This document shows, piece after piece, positions 1 through 11,450 of a DNA stretch of 64,000 nt (its first letter is position 1; every line of letters begins with the position of its first letter). The translations under genes were made by a program, and so were the position numbers. Source of the DNA: Balaenoptera acutorostrata (lineage: Eukaryota > Chordata > Mammalia > Artiodactyla > Balaenopteridae); assembly GCF_949987535.1 (NCBI RefSeq), contig NC_080074.1:36625641-36689640 (forward strand). Reading direction: 5' to 3'. The notes beneath the pieces are model-generated. The model was not told the origin of the DNA and did no database searches. It saw only the letters and a program-made list of their open reading frames with translations.

Positions 1-439
1 CAGGTCGTGCTGCTTTCTCATGCTTATCTGTGGCAAAATGTCAATGTCACTTCAGAATATGATTGTGGTCTATTGAATATAGTCTACTGGGAATTGTGTT
101 GTTCCTGCTTTTCATAATACACTTTCCTGTGTGCCATTACTTCATCAGTTGAAGCGTAAGCCCAGGTGACCAAGGGAACTACTAGACTCTACAAACACTT
201 CAGTACCTCTGACACACCATTATGCTACATTTTACTTCCACATCTTCCTTCATTCTACCCATCCTCTTTCTCTTCTTAATCATAAATGTTTCCCTCTGTC
301 TGGGATCATTTCCACCAGATAAACATTCTGAAATATCTCCCATATCAACACAAAACAAAAACCCTCCTGTGATATTCATATTCTCCTTCAGATAACATCC
401 AGTGTCTGTGCTCCTCATTTAGCAAAAAAATATTTTAAA
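1..439. other. Anonymous sequence, no feature recognised
   Basis: AT-rich DNA with only short chance ORFs. No repeat family, exon or RNA gene could be recognised by eye. Confidence 0.5.
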
Positions 440-805
440 AGTTCTTATCATCTCTGTTCTACTTCTCTCATTCTCTCTTGAATCCAATCAGGCTTTCATC
501 TTTGTTTTCCATTGAAACAATAGTTGACAAATTTGGCAGTTATCTCCATTGTTGCTAAATACTGTGGTTGTTCTTTGGGTCATCTTATTTGTTTTAGCAG
601 CAGCATTTGACACAGTTGATCATGGTCTCTTTCTCATAACAGTTCCTTGACTTAGCATTTTACTCTGCCAGATTCTCATCTTCTCAAATTCTAATTTTTG
701 GAGTTCTCCTGGGTATAATTTTTGGGCTCTGCCTCTTGTCTCATGATTTTATATCATCTATATCCTGCTAATTCCTAAATTTATATCTACAGTCCAGTAT
801 CCCTC
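440..805 (+). mobile_element. L2 (LINE-2) fragment, reverse transcriptase region
   Basis: Decayed piece of an ancient L2 ORF. The clearest trace is the frame reading AAFDTVDH at 600-623, which matches the reverse transcriptase region carrying the first catalytic Asp in L2/CR1-type elements. The preceding stretch (about 465-590) also follows the L2 coding consensus I remember (AATCCAATCAGGCTTTCATC and onward). Stops and indels break the frame throughout, so it is a fossil. Boundaries are approximate. Confidence 0.65.
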
Positions 806-2895
806 CCCCACAAATTCACTTCATGAAATAAAATATTTTAAACCTGTTTTAAACTATTTTAAGTGAAGTTATTTCTCTACTCTAAGCAGTTTATTCACCT
901 ATGATTGAAAACAATATCTATATTTTAGGGTTGTCACAAAGTTGAAATGAAATACCTTAAGTGGACATATTTTTATTTTAAAGTGCTAAAAAATATAAAG
1001 GATTAAAAATTAGAAAATATCTTTAATGTTACTTCTCAAATACGCCCAGATATTAAAAATTTTAGTGGTACAAATATAGTGCTACTTTTCAAAATGGCAT
1101 TCCTCTATTCAATATATAATGAATATATCTTGTAAGAACATGCATTTTCTATGGAACTCATTAGAGTAAAATTGTATGTTAACTTTTAACATGTATCTGG
1201 CAAACATCTTTATTTTCTCTGAACTGATCCTTCAGGGAAAAAAATGTGTCCCTCAAAGAAATTAATGTTACTAATGAAACAGCACCAGATCAACCCAGTT
1301 AAGACAAATTACTCCATTCATAATATTTACTTTCTGATTAGTCTTTGCAGAAAACTTCTAGGGAAAACCATAACTAAAAGAATTCATTTATTAGAACAAT
1401 CAAGAAAATTGATACTTTTTAAAACCTTAAAGTTCAAACAGGAGTTGAATGAATTTTTTATACTTTCAAACAGTTATTCTGATGACACAAAGACATGGAC
1501 ACAGTGGATGCTGCAAGATGTTCTTGCTCTGTAAGTCTAATTACACAAGCTTGCTCTAAAATACAAAAGGGGGTCAGCAGGGGACACAGCTGACTAATAA
1601 ATGTGGATGAGATTAAAGCAAACTGTACAAACCAAATACTGTTTTTGCAGCCTAATGATTTTTGAAAACTACTTGCTGGGTACTTATGATTAATCCAAAA
1701 GAAAATCTGGCATCCAGTGCTTTTAATTCAATTTATGAGTGATTAGGGCATTGAGAAGGTAAGATAATAGCTCTCTTGATGGGGTGGCTTTTAAGCACAA
1801 AATTACCTTTTGAATGCTTGAAGAAAAACATTTCAAGATTTAAAGAACCTTGCAGTGATTATTAAAACCTCTGACAAGCATTCTCTATGCTCTAATAATC
1901 AAACAAAATAAAAGTTCTTTGCCCTACTTAGCTTTACCCTTTCAATCCAGGTCAGTCAACCCACCCACGTTGTCACATCTTCAACCTCATCTTCATTACA
2001 AGCTCTATAATCTCAAACTTATTTTCCCCCTTTGAGCACAACTTCATGTCTTTCCCCTTTACCTATTATTTAATATTACAGAATCTGATCATCCTCATCA
2101 TGATCCCTCATCCCTCTACTTATTTTTGCTATCCTCAACTCTTTATTTCACTTAACTCTATTTCTTCAACCTCTCTACCATAGACATACACTTCAATCAA
2201 ATTCTCACCATCTCTCTCTTGAGAGTCTGCTACAACATGCAGAGAGAACATTCAGAGCCTCAGTGGATAGGGCCGAGGTAACTGGCAAAAGGTCACTGTG
2301 ATTATAAAACAAGGAGAGATGGACACAAATAACAGCAGCAAGGCAAAACGAAATACTGGGGTAGAAAAGAACCAGGACAACACGACCAAAAAAGATCAGA
2401 AAAAGCAGTTCAACAGGAGAGAGATCTGGGTGAATATAAGATCTCTGTGGCATATATGTGAAAGCTGGCTATATTCAAATAGCCAAGGATAGAATAGATG
2501 CAATTACCCACACTGGGCCCCTTTCTATGCCCTTGAGTTCACCTGTTGGAAAGCTTTGGCACAGTCTGGCTCATTTGTCAGATGGGCTGTGATCTCTTGT
2601 GATCATTATTCTGAGGCTTATGTCTTATCTCACAAGTCATTGGAGTTATTTATTTATAACTCCAGTAGTTATAAATATTTAGTTATCAGATGGTATTAAT
2701 GGTGGAAGATTGGATCTTATTATTTGGTATATGGTTCAGGGAACAATAGCTGTGTAGCCGCCCCTCTTCCTTAAAGATACACACAGTACAATGTTGAGAT
2801 TATATATGTTACAGTAACAAGACAAGATATGACTGATGTGGGCTCAAGACATAAACAGAGCCTCTAATTTTCCCTAAGTAAAAATAATATACATG
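806..2895. other. Anonymous sequence, no gene recognised
   Basis: AT-rich. A 96-codon ORF at 1244-1534 shows no recognisable domain and no coding context. A weak MIR-like stretch lies near 880-960 but is too degraded to claim. The 1950-2210 part is pyrimidine-rich on the + strand. Confidence 0.45.
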
Positions 2896-3040
2896 GGATT
2901 TCCCTGGCGGTCCAGTGGTTAGGACTCCGTGCTTCCACTGCAGGGGGCGCGAGTTCGATCCCTGGTTGGAGAAATAAGATCCCTGAATGGGGCGTGGCGC
3001 AGCCAAAAAATAATAATGATAATAAAAATAAAGACATGTT
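2896..3040 (+). mobile_element. CHR-1-like tRNA-derived SINE
   Basis: Short SINE beginning GGGATTTCCCTGGCGGTCCA, with an A-box-like block near its start and a B-box-like GAGTTCGATCC at 2951-2961, the internal RNA polymerase III promoter inherited from a tRNA. It ends in an A-rich tail (TAATAATGATAATAAAAATAAA). It lacks the second half carried by the longer SINEs in this window, so it belongs to a different, shorter subfamily. TSDs are not clear: an AT-rich 'aaataatatacat'-like stretch precedes it and a similar one follows near 3050, but they do not match cleanly. Confidence 0.8.
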
Positions 3041-3065
3041 AAAATATATAAATATACATATATAA

Positions 3066-3067
<2 letters not shown>

Positions 3068-3096
<29 letters not shown>
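3068..3096. repeat. (AC)n microsatellite
   Basis: Uninterrupted AC dinucleotide run just downstream of the SINE tail; likely length-polymorphic. Confidence 0.97.
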
Positions 3097-3099
3097 ACC

Positions 3100-5464
3100 A
3101 GTCAGGGCTAGCCTCATAGTGTGTGACCTGGGCAATCACAAAGAGCGTCATGCTCTGAAGGGACCCAGCATGCTTTAATGCTCTGTTGTTGCCTTCTTCA
3201 AATTCCTAATAATTTTGTCTTTGAACTTGTGTTTTGCTAGTGAAAACTGATGAGACAATGGAGCACGCATGTTACCAGAAAAGACATGCACACTGTACAT
3301 GTGCATCTCTTTTCCTGCTCACGCCATTTGCAATACTTCATGACACAGAATTCTGGTGGACACACAACGCATGCGAGTTCCATAAGACTCAAAGTTAGCA
3401 CAAGATACCTGTGTTACATCTACAACTGAATAAGCAGAGCATGCCAGACCTGAGAGGTCACACTTAACTATTAGAACAAGAACTTTGTTCAAATGCAGAC
3501 AGAAGGCAATGGTATTCTAAAAAAACACGAAAAACCAAGAACTCCTACAGTATCTTTTCATATATGTGTTACTTCCATGTATGAGCTACACATTTACACT
3601 GAAAATGATGACATATGGAAAAAAAGGGAAAGATAGAGCAACCTGTAGTTCCTTTTCACTTCCTTACCAGAGAGCTGAAGGCAATAGATTAATAGAATGT
3701 GTGCATATCAAAACGTAACATAAGAACAAATTTTGTGCAGCATTTCCATATGTATGAAGTATGAATTGTATACTTTTGGTGTTTCTAACAAATTAAATAT
3801 GTTGCTATTTCTATGTTATAAAGTGGCATTGTGTAATATAAATATGAGCAGTAAAATTCAAACTAATAATTAAAAATTTAATTTTTTTTTTACTTAAAAT
3901 AACATTAAATAACCAATACAAAACACAATGTCAAGTCAAGACAGAGACTATGGAAGAAAAGAAAAAGCTTCATGTTCTGTTACCTTTAATTGTATTTTTG
4001 CTCCTTTCTGAACAGGGGGTCCTGCATTTTAATTTTGCACTGGACTCCACAAATTATGTAGCCAACCCTTGAACCAGTTTACAAATAGAGAGGGTGGAGC
4101 ATGTTTAATTGTGTGTGAAAGAGAAGAAAGGAAAAGAATATGGCTAGGCTTATCCTTGGGGTTAACCTTGCTTGATTACATATTTGGACATAGGAAGGTA
4201 GGATGAACAAAATATGCTTAGGTAGTCACAACATTTTAATATACGTGCCCAGAAAGTTTCCCATTTAGAGAGATGAAAGCTGTGGGATGAAGTAATAGTT
4301 TTCTTCTGTTCCCTATCCAATTTCCCCTCCTCCCGCTTTTGAGAGTAAAATGAGTATTTATTACAATTTGTGGAAATTTTAAGAGATGATTAATTATATT
4401 ATTGAAAATCTAACCTTTTGTAAAAAATCTGCTGGTTAACATTATGCTCATCTATAGGAGAAATACAATGACAGGGGTAGGTGGATTATACAAAACAGCA
4501 GGTAATTCTCTGTATTTCATTCCTCTTCAACATGACGATTGGGTTTTTCAGATTTTCCCAGGTATGGATACTTATAAATGATTGCCATGCCACTTAATGG
4601 CTTTCTATAACAAGTGCTCTAATAATACAGAAATTTTCCAGAGTTTAGTCAGTTATGTTGTCCTTCATTCATCCCATCACCATTGCTCAACATTTAAGCT
4701 AATCTTGATTTATTTGTTTTGACATCTCTTTCCTTTACTCAGTGCAGATGGAAATAAGTGCTTTTAGAACCTGGAAAAACCTTTAATTCCTATCAACTAA
4801 GGAAAAAATACAAAACATTGCCATTTCTACCACATTTAGAAACAGGCAAAAACTACCTTCTTCTTTTCAAATTTAGTAGTTCCTAAAAGCAAGTATGCAG
4901 TATTTGTCTATCAGAATAAGGTAATTATCAGTGGAAATGATTAACATTTGCATGTACCTTGCCCTCTCAAATTTCTCTTGTTTTTTCTCACACATATCAG
5001 GTGATGCTCAGTAACTGTGCACCTAGGGAATCCTTCAAATACTGTAGTATTTCAGTATGCACCTCCTTGCTTCTCATGATTGCACAGAAGCTTTGGTTCA
5101 TAGGTGCCCTGTGGAAGAGTGTTTGCCTCTGAAGTTGCAGGTTTTTTTATAATCATGTCAAGGTCTTACTCTTTACAGGAAAAAGAAAAACAAAAAACAC
5201 TGACTTTGTTTATAGTTACATGTATTATCAATACTTTGCTTTCCTAGGAGATCTTCAGCATCACTAGTCAGTTTTCTTATAGATAATGGACTCAGACTTA
5301 ACTTTTGGAAGGTGATAGAGTAAACATTCTTTGAGAAACACGTTGGCCAGTTTTTCTTTGCCTTTTGTTTCCTAAAAGATATAAGATAAAGCCCTCATCT
5401 TTCTATGGTTCTATAAAACATTGTTTGTAATATATTTATCATATTTATTTTAAATATTATCATA
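3100..5464. other. Anonymous sequence, no feature recognised
   Basis: AT-rich DNA. No repeat family, exon-like ORF or RNA gene stands out on either strand. Confidence 0.45.
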
Positions 5465-5622
5465 AAAAACTCTTTGTCCTCCCTCAAAACTGTGAGCTTT
5501 TGGCAGGATCCGGTAGGGTAGGATAAACAGAAATTATTTCTTGTTCATTTTGTAGTCTCAGTACTTAGCAAGTTAATTTACACACTAAGCACTGAAGAAA
5601 TGTTTGTTGAATAAATGAAATG
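5465..5622 (+). mobile_element. L2 3' end fragment
   Basis: Ends in AAATGTTTGTTGAATAAATG, the diagnostic L2 3' terminus (consensus ends in a GAATGA-type repeat), after a degraded 'ctgtgagctttt...ggcagg...' segment typical of the L2 3' UTR. Confidence 0.6.
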
Positions 5623-5800
5623 GTTGAATTTAAACGTAGATTTCCCCAGGGAGATCATATTCAGAGTTATAATCCACATGTCACTGGTCTGCTCTATTTA
5701 CTTAGCTACTGCAGGAATTTCAGCTTCTTACTGTGGTGTGTGGTTATATATGGTGATGACTCACATGGGCTCATAAACAGTGTTGCTGTTGCCTTCATAT

Positions 5801-6272
5801 AAAAATTACTTGAGGGCTTCCCTGGTGGCGCAGTAGTTGAGAATCTGCCTGCCAATGCAGGGGACACGGGTTCGAGCCCTGGTTTGGGAAGATCCCACAT
5901 GCCGCAGAGCAACTAGGCCCATGAGCCACAACTACTGAGCCTGCGTGTCTGGAGCTTGTGCTCCACAACAAGAGAGGCTGCGATAGTGAGAGGCCCGCGC
6001 ACCGCGATGAAGAGTGGCCCCCACTTGCCGCAACTGGAGAAAGCCCTCGCACAGAAACGAAGATCCAACACAGCCATAAATAAATAAATAAAAATAAATA
6101 AATAAATATAAATAAGTAAATATAAATAAATATAAATAAATAAATATAAGTAAATAAATAAATTAAAATAAAATAAATAAAAATATAAATAAATAAATAA
6201 AATATAAATAAATATAAATAAATATTTAAATCTAGCATGGTGCCCTTCTTAAAAAAAAAAAAATTACTTGAG
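5801..6272 (+). mobile_element. Young CHR-type SINE with long AT-rich tail, TSD-flanked
   Basis: The element body is 5815-6258. A perfect 14-bp TSD, AAAAATTACTTGAG, lies at 5801-5814 and 6259-6272. The body starts with the tRNA-derived head (GGCTTCCCTGGTGGCGCAG, with B-box-like GGTTCGAGCCC) and continues into the tRNA-unrelated half ending near 6075. A 150-bp (AAATA/AAAT)n tail follows (6076-6225), then a 25-bp complex stretch (about 6226-6250, ending CATGGTGCCCTTCTT) and a terminal A run. The complex stretch is not SINE sequence. A 171-codon antisense ORF across it is only the SINE read backwards. Confidence 0.95.
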
Positions 6273-6478
6273 ATGGAAGCTGTATGTTGTTGGAACGTTA
6301 TGGCTACCATTCACAATGACAGTCTTCTTGCTTAGGGCATTAATTTCCCAAAGCTAAACCCTGAAGCTACCAAAGCAGTACTGGGTTCCCTTCAGTCAAT
6401 ACTGTTCAGGTGCTCTACTGTTTTCCATATAAAAATGGAACTCTGTTCTCTCCAAATAAATGACAGACATTGTCATCA

Positions 6479-6610
6479 TTAATTCATGTACTCAATTAAC
6501 AAAGCTGTGTTGAATGTCTTCTATGTGCTAAACACTGCTCAAGGCACTGGAGATCAAACAATGTACAAAATAGTAAAGGTAAAATAATGCACAAGATAGC
6601 AAAGGTAACT
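6479..6610 (-). mobile_element. L2 3' end fragment (reverse)
   Basis: Reads, on the + strand, as the reverse complement of the L2 3' end: 'gaatgtcttctatgtgctaa' followed by 'cactgctcaaggcactggag'. The consensus is TTGAGCACCTACTATGTGCC-AGGCACTGTTCTAGG-type. Truncated and mutated. Confidence 0.65.
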
Positions 6611-6864
6611 GTTCTCATGGCATTTAAATATAAGTAAGACAAGAGATGATAATACTTGACAAATCTATGATTTTAGATAGTGATATAGCACAGCCTGTGC
6701 TCCATATCTCAAATGCCTCATTTCTTTCAATCTGAGTCACAAGTTGCCTTCATATTTTATGGCTCTTAAATCAGGATGTCTATTACATTGATATGTAAAT
6801 TTAATGCAGTGCATCCTTTTAAGTTGTTTTCTGTGAAAACTTTTTATTGATAGTGTTTGTGATG

Positions 6865-7193
6865 AAGAATGGCTTCTTTTTTTTTTAATTATTTATTTAT
6901 TTATTTATTTATTTATGGCTGTGTTGGGTCTTCGTTTCTGTGCGAGGGCTTTCTCCAGTTGTGGAAAGTGGGGGCCACTCTTCATCGCAGTGCGCGGGTC
7001 TCTCACTGTCGCGGCCTCTCTTGTTGCGGAGAACAGGCTCCAGACGCGCAGGCTCAGTAATTGTGGCTCACGGGCCCAGCTGCTCCACGGCATGTGGGAT
7101 CTTCCGGGACCAGGGCTCGAACCCGTGTCCCCTGCATTGGCAGGCGGACTCTCAACCACTGCGCCACCAGGGAAGCCCCAAGAATGGCTTCTT
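6865..7193 (-). mobile_element. Young CHR-type SINE, reverse orientation, TSD-flanked
   Basis: The body is 6879-7179. A perfect 14-bp TSD, AAGAATGGCTTCTT, lies at 6865-6878 and 7180-7193. On the + strand it begins with the poly(T)/(TTTA)n tail (about 6879-6916) and ends with the reverse complement of the tRNA-derived head. Read on the minus strand the insertion site is TT/AAGAAG, a typical L1 endonuclease target. It has the single-copy form of the GCGATGAAGAG segment and no extra sequence between tail and TSD. Confidence 0.95.
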
Positions 7194-7363
7194 AAGATGA
7201 AGGAAATATTGCAATCTCTTCTGAAGACACCACTTTTAAGTTCTGCCTGCTACAGCTCTCATGGAGCACTGAAAACCAATTCATTCAATCAAGCTGAGAA
7301 ATAGATAGCACTCTGACCAACGACTGTCTTTCCTCTAAGGTTCTTTAGTCAAACATTCCCATA

Positions 7364-7389
7364 AAGATCCACCCCCATGGGTGGATCTT
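7364..7389. repeat. Perfect short inverted repeat
   Basis: 11-bp arms AAGATCCACCC (7364-7374) and GGGTGGATCTT (7379-7389) with a 4-bp CCAT loop. No function is evident; it lies in anonymous sequence. Confidence 0.9.
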
Positions 7390-7504
7390 ATCCCCAGCTC
7401 ATGGGATATATTCTTGATGGGTCTGTGTGACCTCTTCACTAGATATATTCAGACATACCTCAGACTTAACCACAAGCTCTACTTTGGCTCAAGCTGTAAC
7501 AACA

Positions 7505-7660
7505 TTTTACAGCTGGAAATTATCTCATCCAATCCTCTCCTTTTACAGATAAGAAAAGTGAAGCCTCAGAGGTTAGGTAAGATGTTCAAAGTTTACTCCC
7601 ATGTCAGGATTGGAGCCTATGTACTCCCAACTTGGAATCCATTTATCCATTTAGCTACCA
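7505..7660 (-). mobile_element. MIR SINE fragment (reverse)
   Basis: Contains the reverse-MIR pattern 'ccttttacagataagaaaag', 'gaagcctcagaggttaggta' and 'aggattggagcc', where the consensus has ATTTTACAGATGAGGAAACT, GAGGCACAGAGAGGTTAAGT and GGGATTCGAACC. Confidence 0.65.
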
Positions 7661-8721
7661 ACTACTTTAAATAGTTTAAAAATTCTTTCACCTTGCCTCC
7701 AGACATTATTCTTCCTAAGTAACATATGTGAAATCTTCAAAATAAAAATATGCAAGACCTTGAAACAAGCTTAAAAAGATATCATTGGACACCTCCTCTG
7801 TAGTGGGGTTACAGGATATATGAGAATGTGTAAGAAGCTGCCTCCTTGAGAATCACGGTGTCATGGTCAATTGAATAGCAGGTATTGTAAATTACAATCA
7901 TCTTCAAACAATGCTTGCTCAAGAAGAATATATTAGTGTTATACCAACAATTTCTGTTTAATAACTTAAAACGATTGTCAGTTGCTAGTCCTACCTAGGT
8001 TGGATCCTATTAAACACAAAGGACACTATAAATTCTGGGTGATCTATCAGTGTAGGCTTCATGTTTGATGATAAAAAAGAAAAGTTATATAAAATGCACT
8101 GCAGGGGACTTCATCCCACTCTTTCTCTAAAATTCATTTCCAGCCAAGCAGTGGTAAAGCTAACAAAATTCTCCCTTTATGGAAAGGCCAAGAGTCACAT
8201 CTATTTTCTCTTTCCTAATAGGCTACGTGAACAAAAGCATCAATGGGAAATTATGGTGGGAGATTTTACTCAAATAAAAGATGATTTTTTTTCTGAGAGC
8301 TCTGTGAGAAAAAACTATGTGAAAGACTTCAGCCTTTGTGATTTATATTTTAAAGACATTGAATATGAATAATGTTATATTTTTATAAAAGGTAGAAGGA
8401 TGACACATACTTAGTACTAAAAGGGTTTTGGGAGAAACGTTCACTCTTAACCACTCTTTAATCTTGATTTTAGAATCATGGGTTTTGTCAAATATCACCC
8501 AAGTATTACATACATCATCAAGCAAATATTTGATAGGCAGTCTTGGAAAAGAAATCTATGTTTCCTGTCCATAATTTGATGAACTTGGAATTCTACTTAA
8601 GATTCCTCCTGAAGACAATGATAAGAGAATACATGTGAGGGGTGCAGTAGCTAATGAAATCACGGAAAGTTCTACACTTCTTTCCTAAAGGTTAATATGC
8701 ATATTAGCAAATATGTTACTT
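7661..8721. other. Anonymous sequence, no gene recognised
   Basis: No recognisable repeat. A 103-codon ORF at 8061-8372 (+) has a start and stop but no domain, signal peptide or homology I can recognise, and its AT-rich composition matches its surroundings; I treat it as chance. Confidence 0.45.
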
Positions 8722-9150
8722 CACTAGAGCTGCTGTAACAGTACCACAAGCTGGCTGTCTTAAAACAATAGAAATTCATTGTCTCACAGCTCTGAAGGCC
8801 AGAAGTCTAAAATTAAGGTATCAGGGAGGCCATGATCCCTCTGAGGGTGTAGGGTAGGATCTGTTCCAGGCCTCTCTCCTAGCTTCTGGGAGGGAGTTCC
8901 TTGGCTTGTGGCACCATCACTCCAATCCTCACATGGTGTTATCCCTGTGTGCATGTCTGTGTCCAAATTTCCCTTTTATAAGGACACAGTCATGTTGGAT
9001 TAGGGGTCCTTCCTACTCTAGGATGACCTTCTTCAATGTAATTAATTACATCTGCAATAACCCTATTTCCAAATAAGTTCATATTCTGAGGTCCTAGGGA
9101 TTAGGATATCAACAAATAAATTTTTAGGGAACACAATTCAACCCATTACA
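8722..9150 (-). mobile_element. MaLR solo LTR (MLT1A-type), reverse
   Basis: The + strand reads as the reverse complement of an MLT1A-like LTR: 'ctgctgtaacagtaccac', 'cttaaaacaatagaaattca', 'ttataaggacacagtcatgt', 'ggattaggatatcaac', ending 'aacacaattcaacccattac'. These are old, non-autonomous ERVL-MaLR retroelement LTRs. No internal region is attached and the copy carries no coding capacity. Subfamily name is from memory. Confidence 0.75.
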
Positions 9151-9488
9151 GCATATTAAAATCTTTTGGAATACCACTAAAGAATAGCATTTAATTTTGG
9201 TTTTATTTAAGAATTCCTTTTATTTATTTATTTTAGAATAGAACACTTCACTACTATGTTCCTGTTAGCATCTTATAAAACAGTATAAGAAAGAGGCAAA
9301 AGGGAAAAATTAAGGCGCAAAATGTAGACAGCACCTGAAGTTAAGGTGGTGGTAGTGTGAATGGAAAATGGAATTTGAGAAGGAAGCTGTGTAAATAATT
9401 GCTACAGAAGTAGAAAGACAGAAGTGCAATGAATATGAAGGGAAGGAGAGATATCAACACAAAGAGGATATACAGTTGGTATCTTGCC

Positions 9489-9953
9489 TGTATCAACTGG
9501 CTTTTGCCACATAACAGATCACCCCAGATCACAATGGCTTAAAACAGTAAACATGTATTTCTCATGTGTGTGGAATTCAGCTGCTCTCTATGCTGAATTT
9601 GGCTGATCCCTGCTTATTCCCTCATGCATCTGTGGGTTGGCTTTGTTCTATGTGTCTCTCAGCCTCCTCCTGGGATTAGTAGGTTAGCCAACATGTCCTC
9701 TTTGTTCAATGGTTGAGGTAAAGAGAGCAAGTGGAAATATCTAAGGCCTCTTGAGGCCTGGGCTTGGAAAGGCACAACTCTGCTTCTGCCTCATTCTATT
9801 AGCCAAAGTGAATCATATCACTGAGCCCAGAATCAGAATGAGAGGTCATTCATCTTCACATCTGACATCCCACCCGAAAGCTAGAGGCCAAAGGAAGCTA
9901 ATTAGACCTAACCTACCACCCACAGATGCATCAACTGCAGGATCTTTACATTT
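9489..9953 (-). mobile_element. MaLR solo LTR (MLT1B/C-type), reverse
   Basis: Reverse-complement matches to MLT1B/C: 'tgtatcaactggcttttgcc' (LTR 3' end), 'ggcttaaaacagtaaacatg', 'aaggcctcttgaggcctggg', 'cctcattctattagccaaag'. The neighbouring 8722-9150 LTR is in the same orientation but of a different subfamily, so these are independent insertions rather than a provirus pair. Confidence 0.7.
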
Positions 9954-10134
9954 TTAATTTATCTCTTCAACCTGGAGTGCCTCCTTCCAGTAGCAATTTT
10001 GGGCTTTCGTAAAGCCAGTACCTAGGAAATCTAAAGGCTACGCAAGGGAATATCTGGTGCATATGTTCATGTTTAACAGTGATATAAATAAAGTGTATGT
10101 AAATGGGTACTGAGCTGCAGTATATATAGGTATA

Positions 10135-10142
<8 letters not shown>

Positions 10143-10164
<22 letters not shown>
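10143..10164. repeat. (AT)n microsatellite
   Basis: Uninterrupted AT dinucleotide run with degenerate AC/AT flanks. Confidence 0.95.
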
Positions 10165-10165
<1 letters not shown>

Positions 10166-10432
10166 CATACACACAAACACTCAACACACGTATTTGTTTT
10201 GCACACTGATAGACTAAAACTTTGGCCTCTACAATGTAACCTCCCTCTTTATTCCCTAAGTCTACCTTCTTAGTTTTTAGTACAGCCAGTGTCTTTCACC
10301 TCTTCCTGTTGGACCATATATTCTGATATGCAGTACTCCAAGAAATAGTTCAATGGCCTGATATATAAAACCTGAGAATATCATTGAAGAGCTATACAAC
10401 CCTTCTGAACACATGGCTGTGTTTTACTTGCA

Positions 10433-10724
10433 TAAAATTAGCTATGACATGGCAATGGAAAATTCAATGCATAACAAATTAGGATAACTATGCATTCATC
10501 TAATATTTATTGAACACCTACTGTACATCAAGAATTGTTCTAGCTCTGGGAAGAAACCTTATATCACTAAAACCATCTATTTCATAGGACTTTTTATCAT
10601 ATCACATTAAATCAGCTCTGACATAAGAAAAAATTCAATACATAATACATTTGATATTTGTTGATTCATCTAATATGTATTGAGTGCCTATTATGTTTCA
10701 TTCATTATTCTAGGCTCCGGAGAT
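10433..10724. repeat. Tandem duplication (about 120 bp, spacing 172 bp)
   Basis: Copy 1 (10433-10552) and copy 2 (10605-10724) both run from 'taaa..agct.tgacat' through 'attcaatgcataa/attcaatacataa' and 'attcatctaata.ttattga' into 'ttctag.ctc.gg'. They share both an L2 3' end (reverse) and the non-L2 sequence before it, which points to local duplication rather than two insertions. Confidence 0.6.
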
Positions 10725-11190
10725 ATTCCAGTCATCTCAGCTTAACGTTTCAGTGGTAGTTATAGACAAAACCCAAATAAATATAAAAATAATGCCAGGT
10801 TACTATACGTGCTATGCAGAAAAGCTAAAGCAGAGTTAAAGTGTAGACTGTGATGGGTAGGTGCTATTATATATGGATCTATCCAAGATGATAGACCACG
10901 GGACACCTGAACAAAGTAAAAATTACATAGGGAGAGAGAAAGCCAAGAGAATACCTGAGAAAAGACTCTACCAGACAAAGATAACAGCAGATACAAAAGC
11001 CTTGTAGTGGTATTATGTTTGACATATTTAAGAATATAAAGAAGAAGGCCAGAGTGGCTACCAGAGAGGGAGCCAGCATCCAGATCAGGTAGGGGATCCA
11101 TTAGAGGCCTTGTCAAGATTTGGAATTTCCTCCTAAGTGTTAGGAAAAGTCATTGGATGGTTTTGAATAGTGGTTGTAGAAGGATAGTGA
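10660..11190 (-). mobile_element. L2 fragment (reverse)
   Basis: Starts with the reverse L2 3' end ('ttcatctaatatgtattgag') and continues through the reversed 3' UTR/C-terminal ORF: 'gtgctatgcagaaaagctaa', 'agaaggccagagtggctacc', 'aggccttgtcaagatttgga', 'tcattggatggttttgaata'. The frame is decayed. A second L2 3' end lies at about 10490-10560 in the duplicated copy upstream. Confidence 0.65.
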
Positions 11191-11219
11191 GTCATTATTC
11201 TTGTTATTAAAGAATGCTT

Positions 11220-11450
11220 TTACTCTGTCCATCCAAGCTCTACAACCTGGAACCAATCAATCTACCTTCCAGACTTATCTTAACAACATTATTCCATAAA
11301 TCCTAATTCTCTAGGAAAAGATCCTGTCATCATTTCCCATTACTTCTGTCATTGCTTATCAAAATCTTCTCATCTTTCAAGGCCTCTAAGGATAAATGCC
11401 ACCTCCTTTACAAAGGAACATTTCTGATTGGAATAAGCTCTCCATCTTCC
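11220..11450 (+). mobile_element. Possible L2 3' UTR fragment
   Basis: Contains 'tcaaggcctctaaggataaa' and 'tgccacctcctttacaaagg', resembling the L2 segment that reads TCAAATGCCACCTCCTCCAG. Weak; could be another old repeat. Confidence 0.35.

Noticed and set aside
2951..2961. tRNA gene suggested by the B-box-like sequence
   Set aside because: It is the SINE's tRNA-derived head; no cloverleaf can be completed. The same holds for every GGTTCGAGCCC here.
5795..6310. 171-codon antisense ORF with long Tyr/Ile/Phe/Leu-rich hydrophobic stretch
   Set aside because: It is the CHR SINE and its AT-rich tail read backwards; the hydrophobic run is the (TTTA)n tail.
8061..8372. 103-codon ORF as a possible small gene
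   Set aside because: No recognisable domain, no promoter or splice context, and composition like surrounding noncoding DNA.
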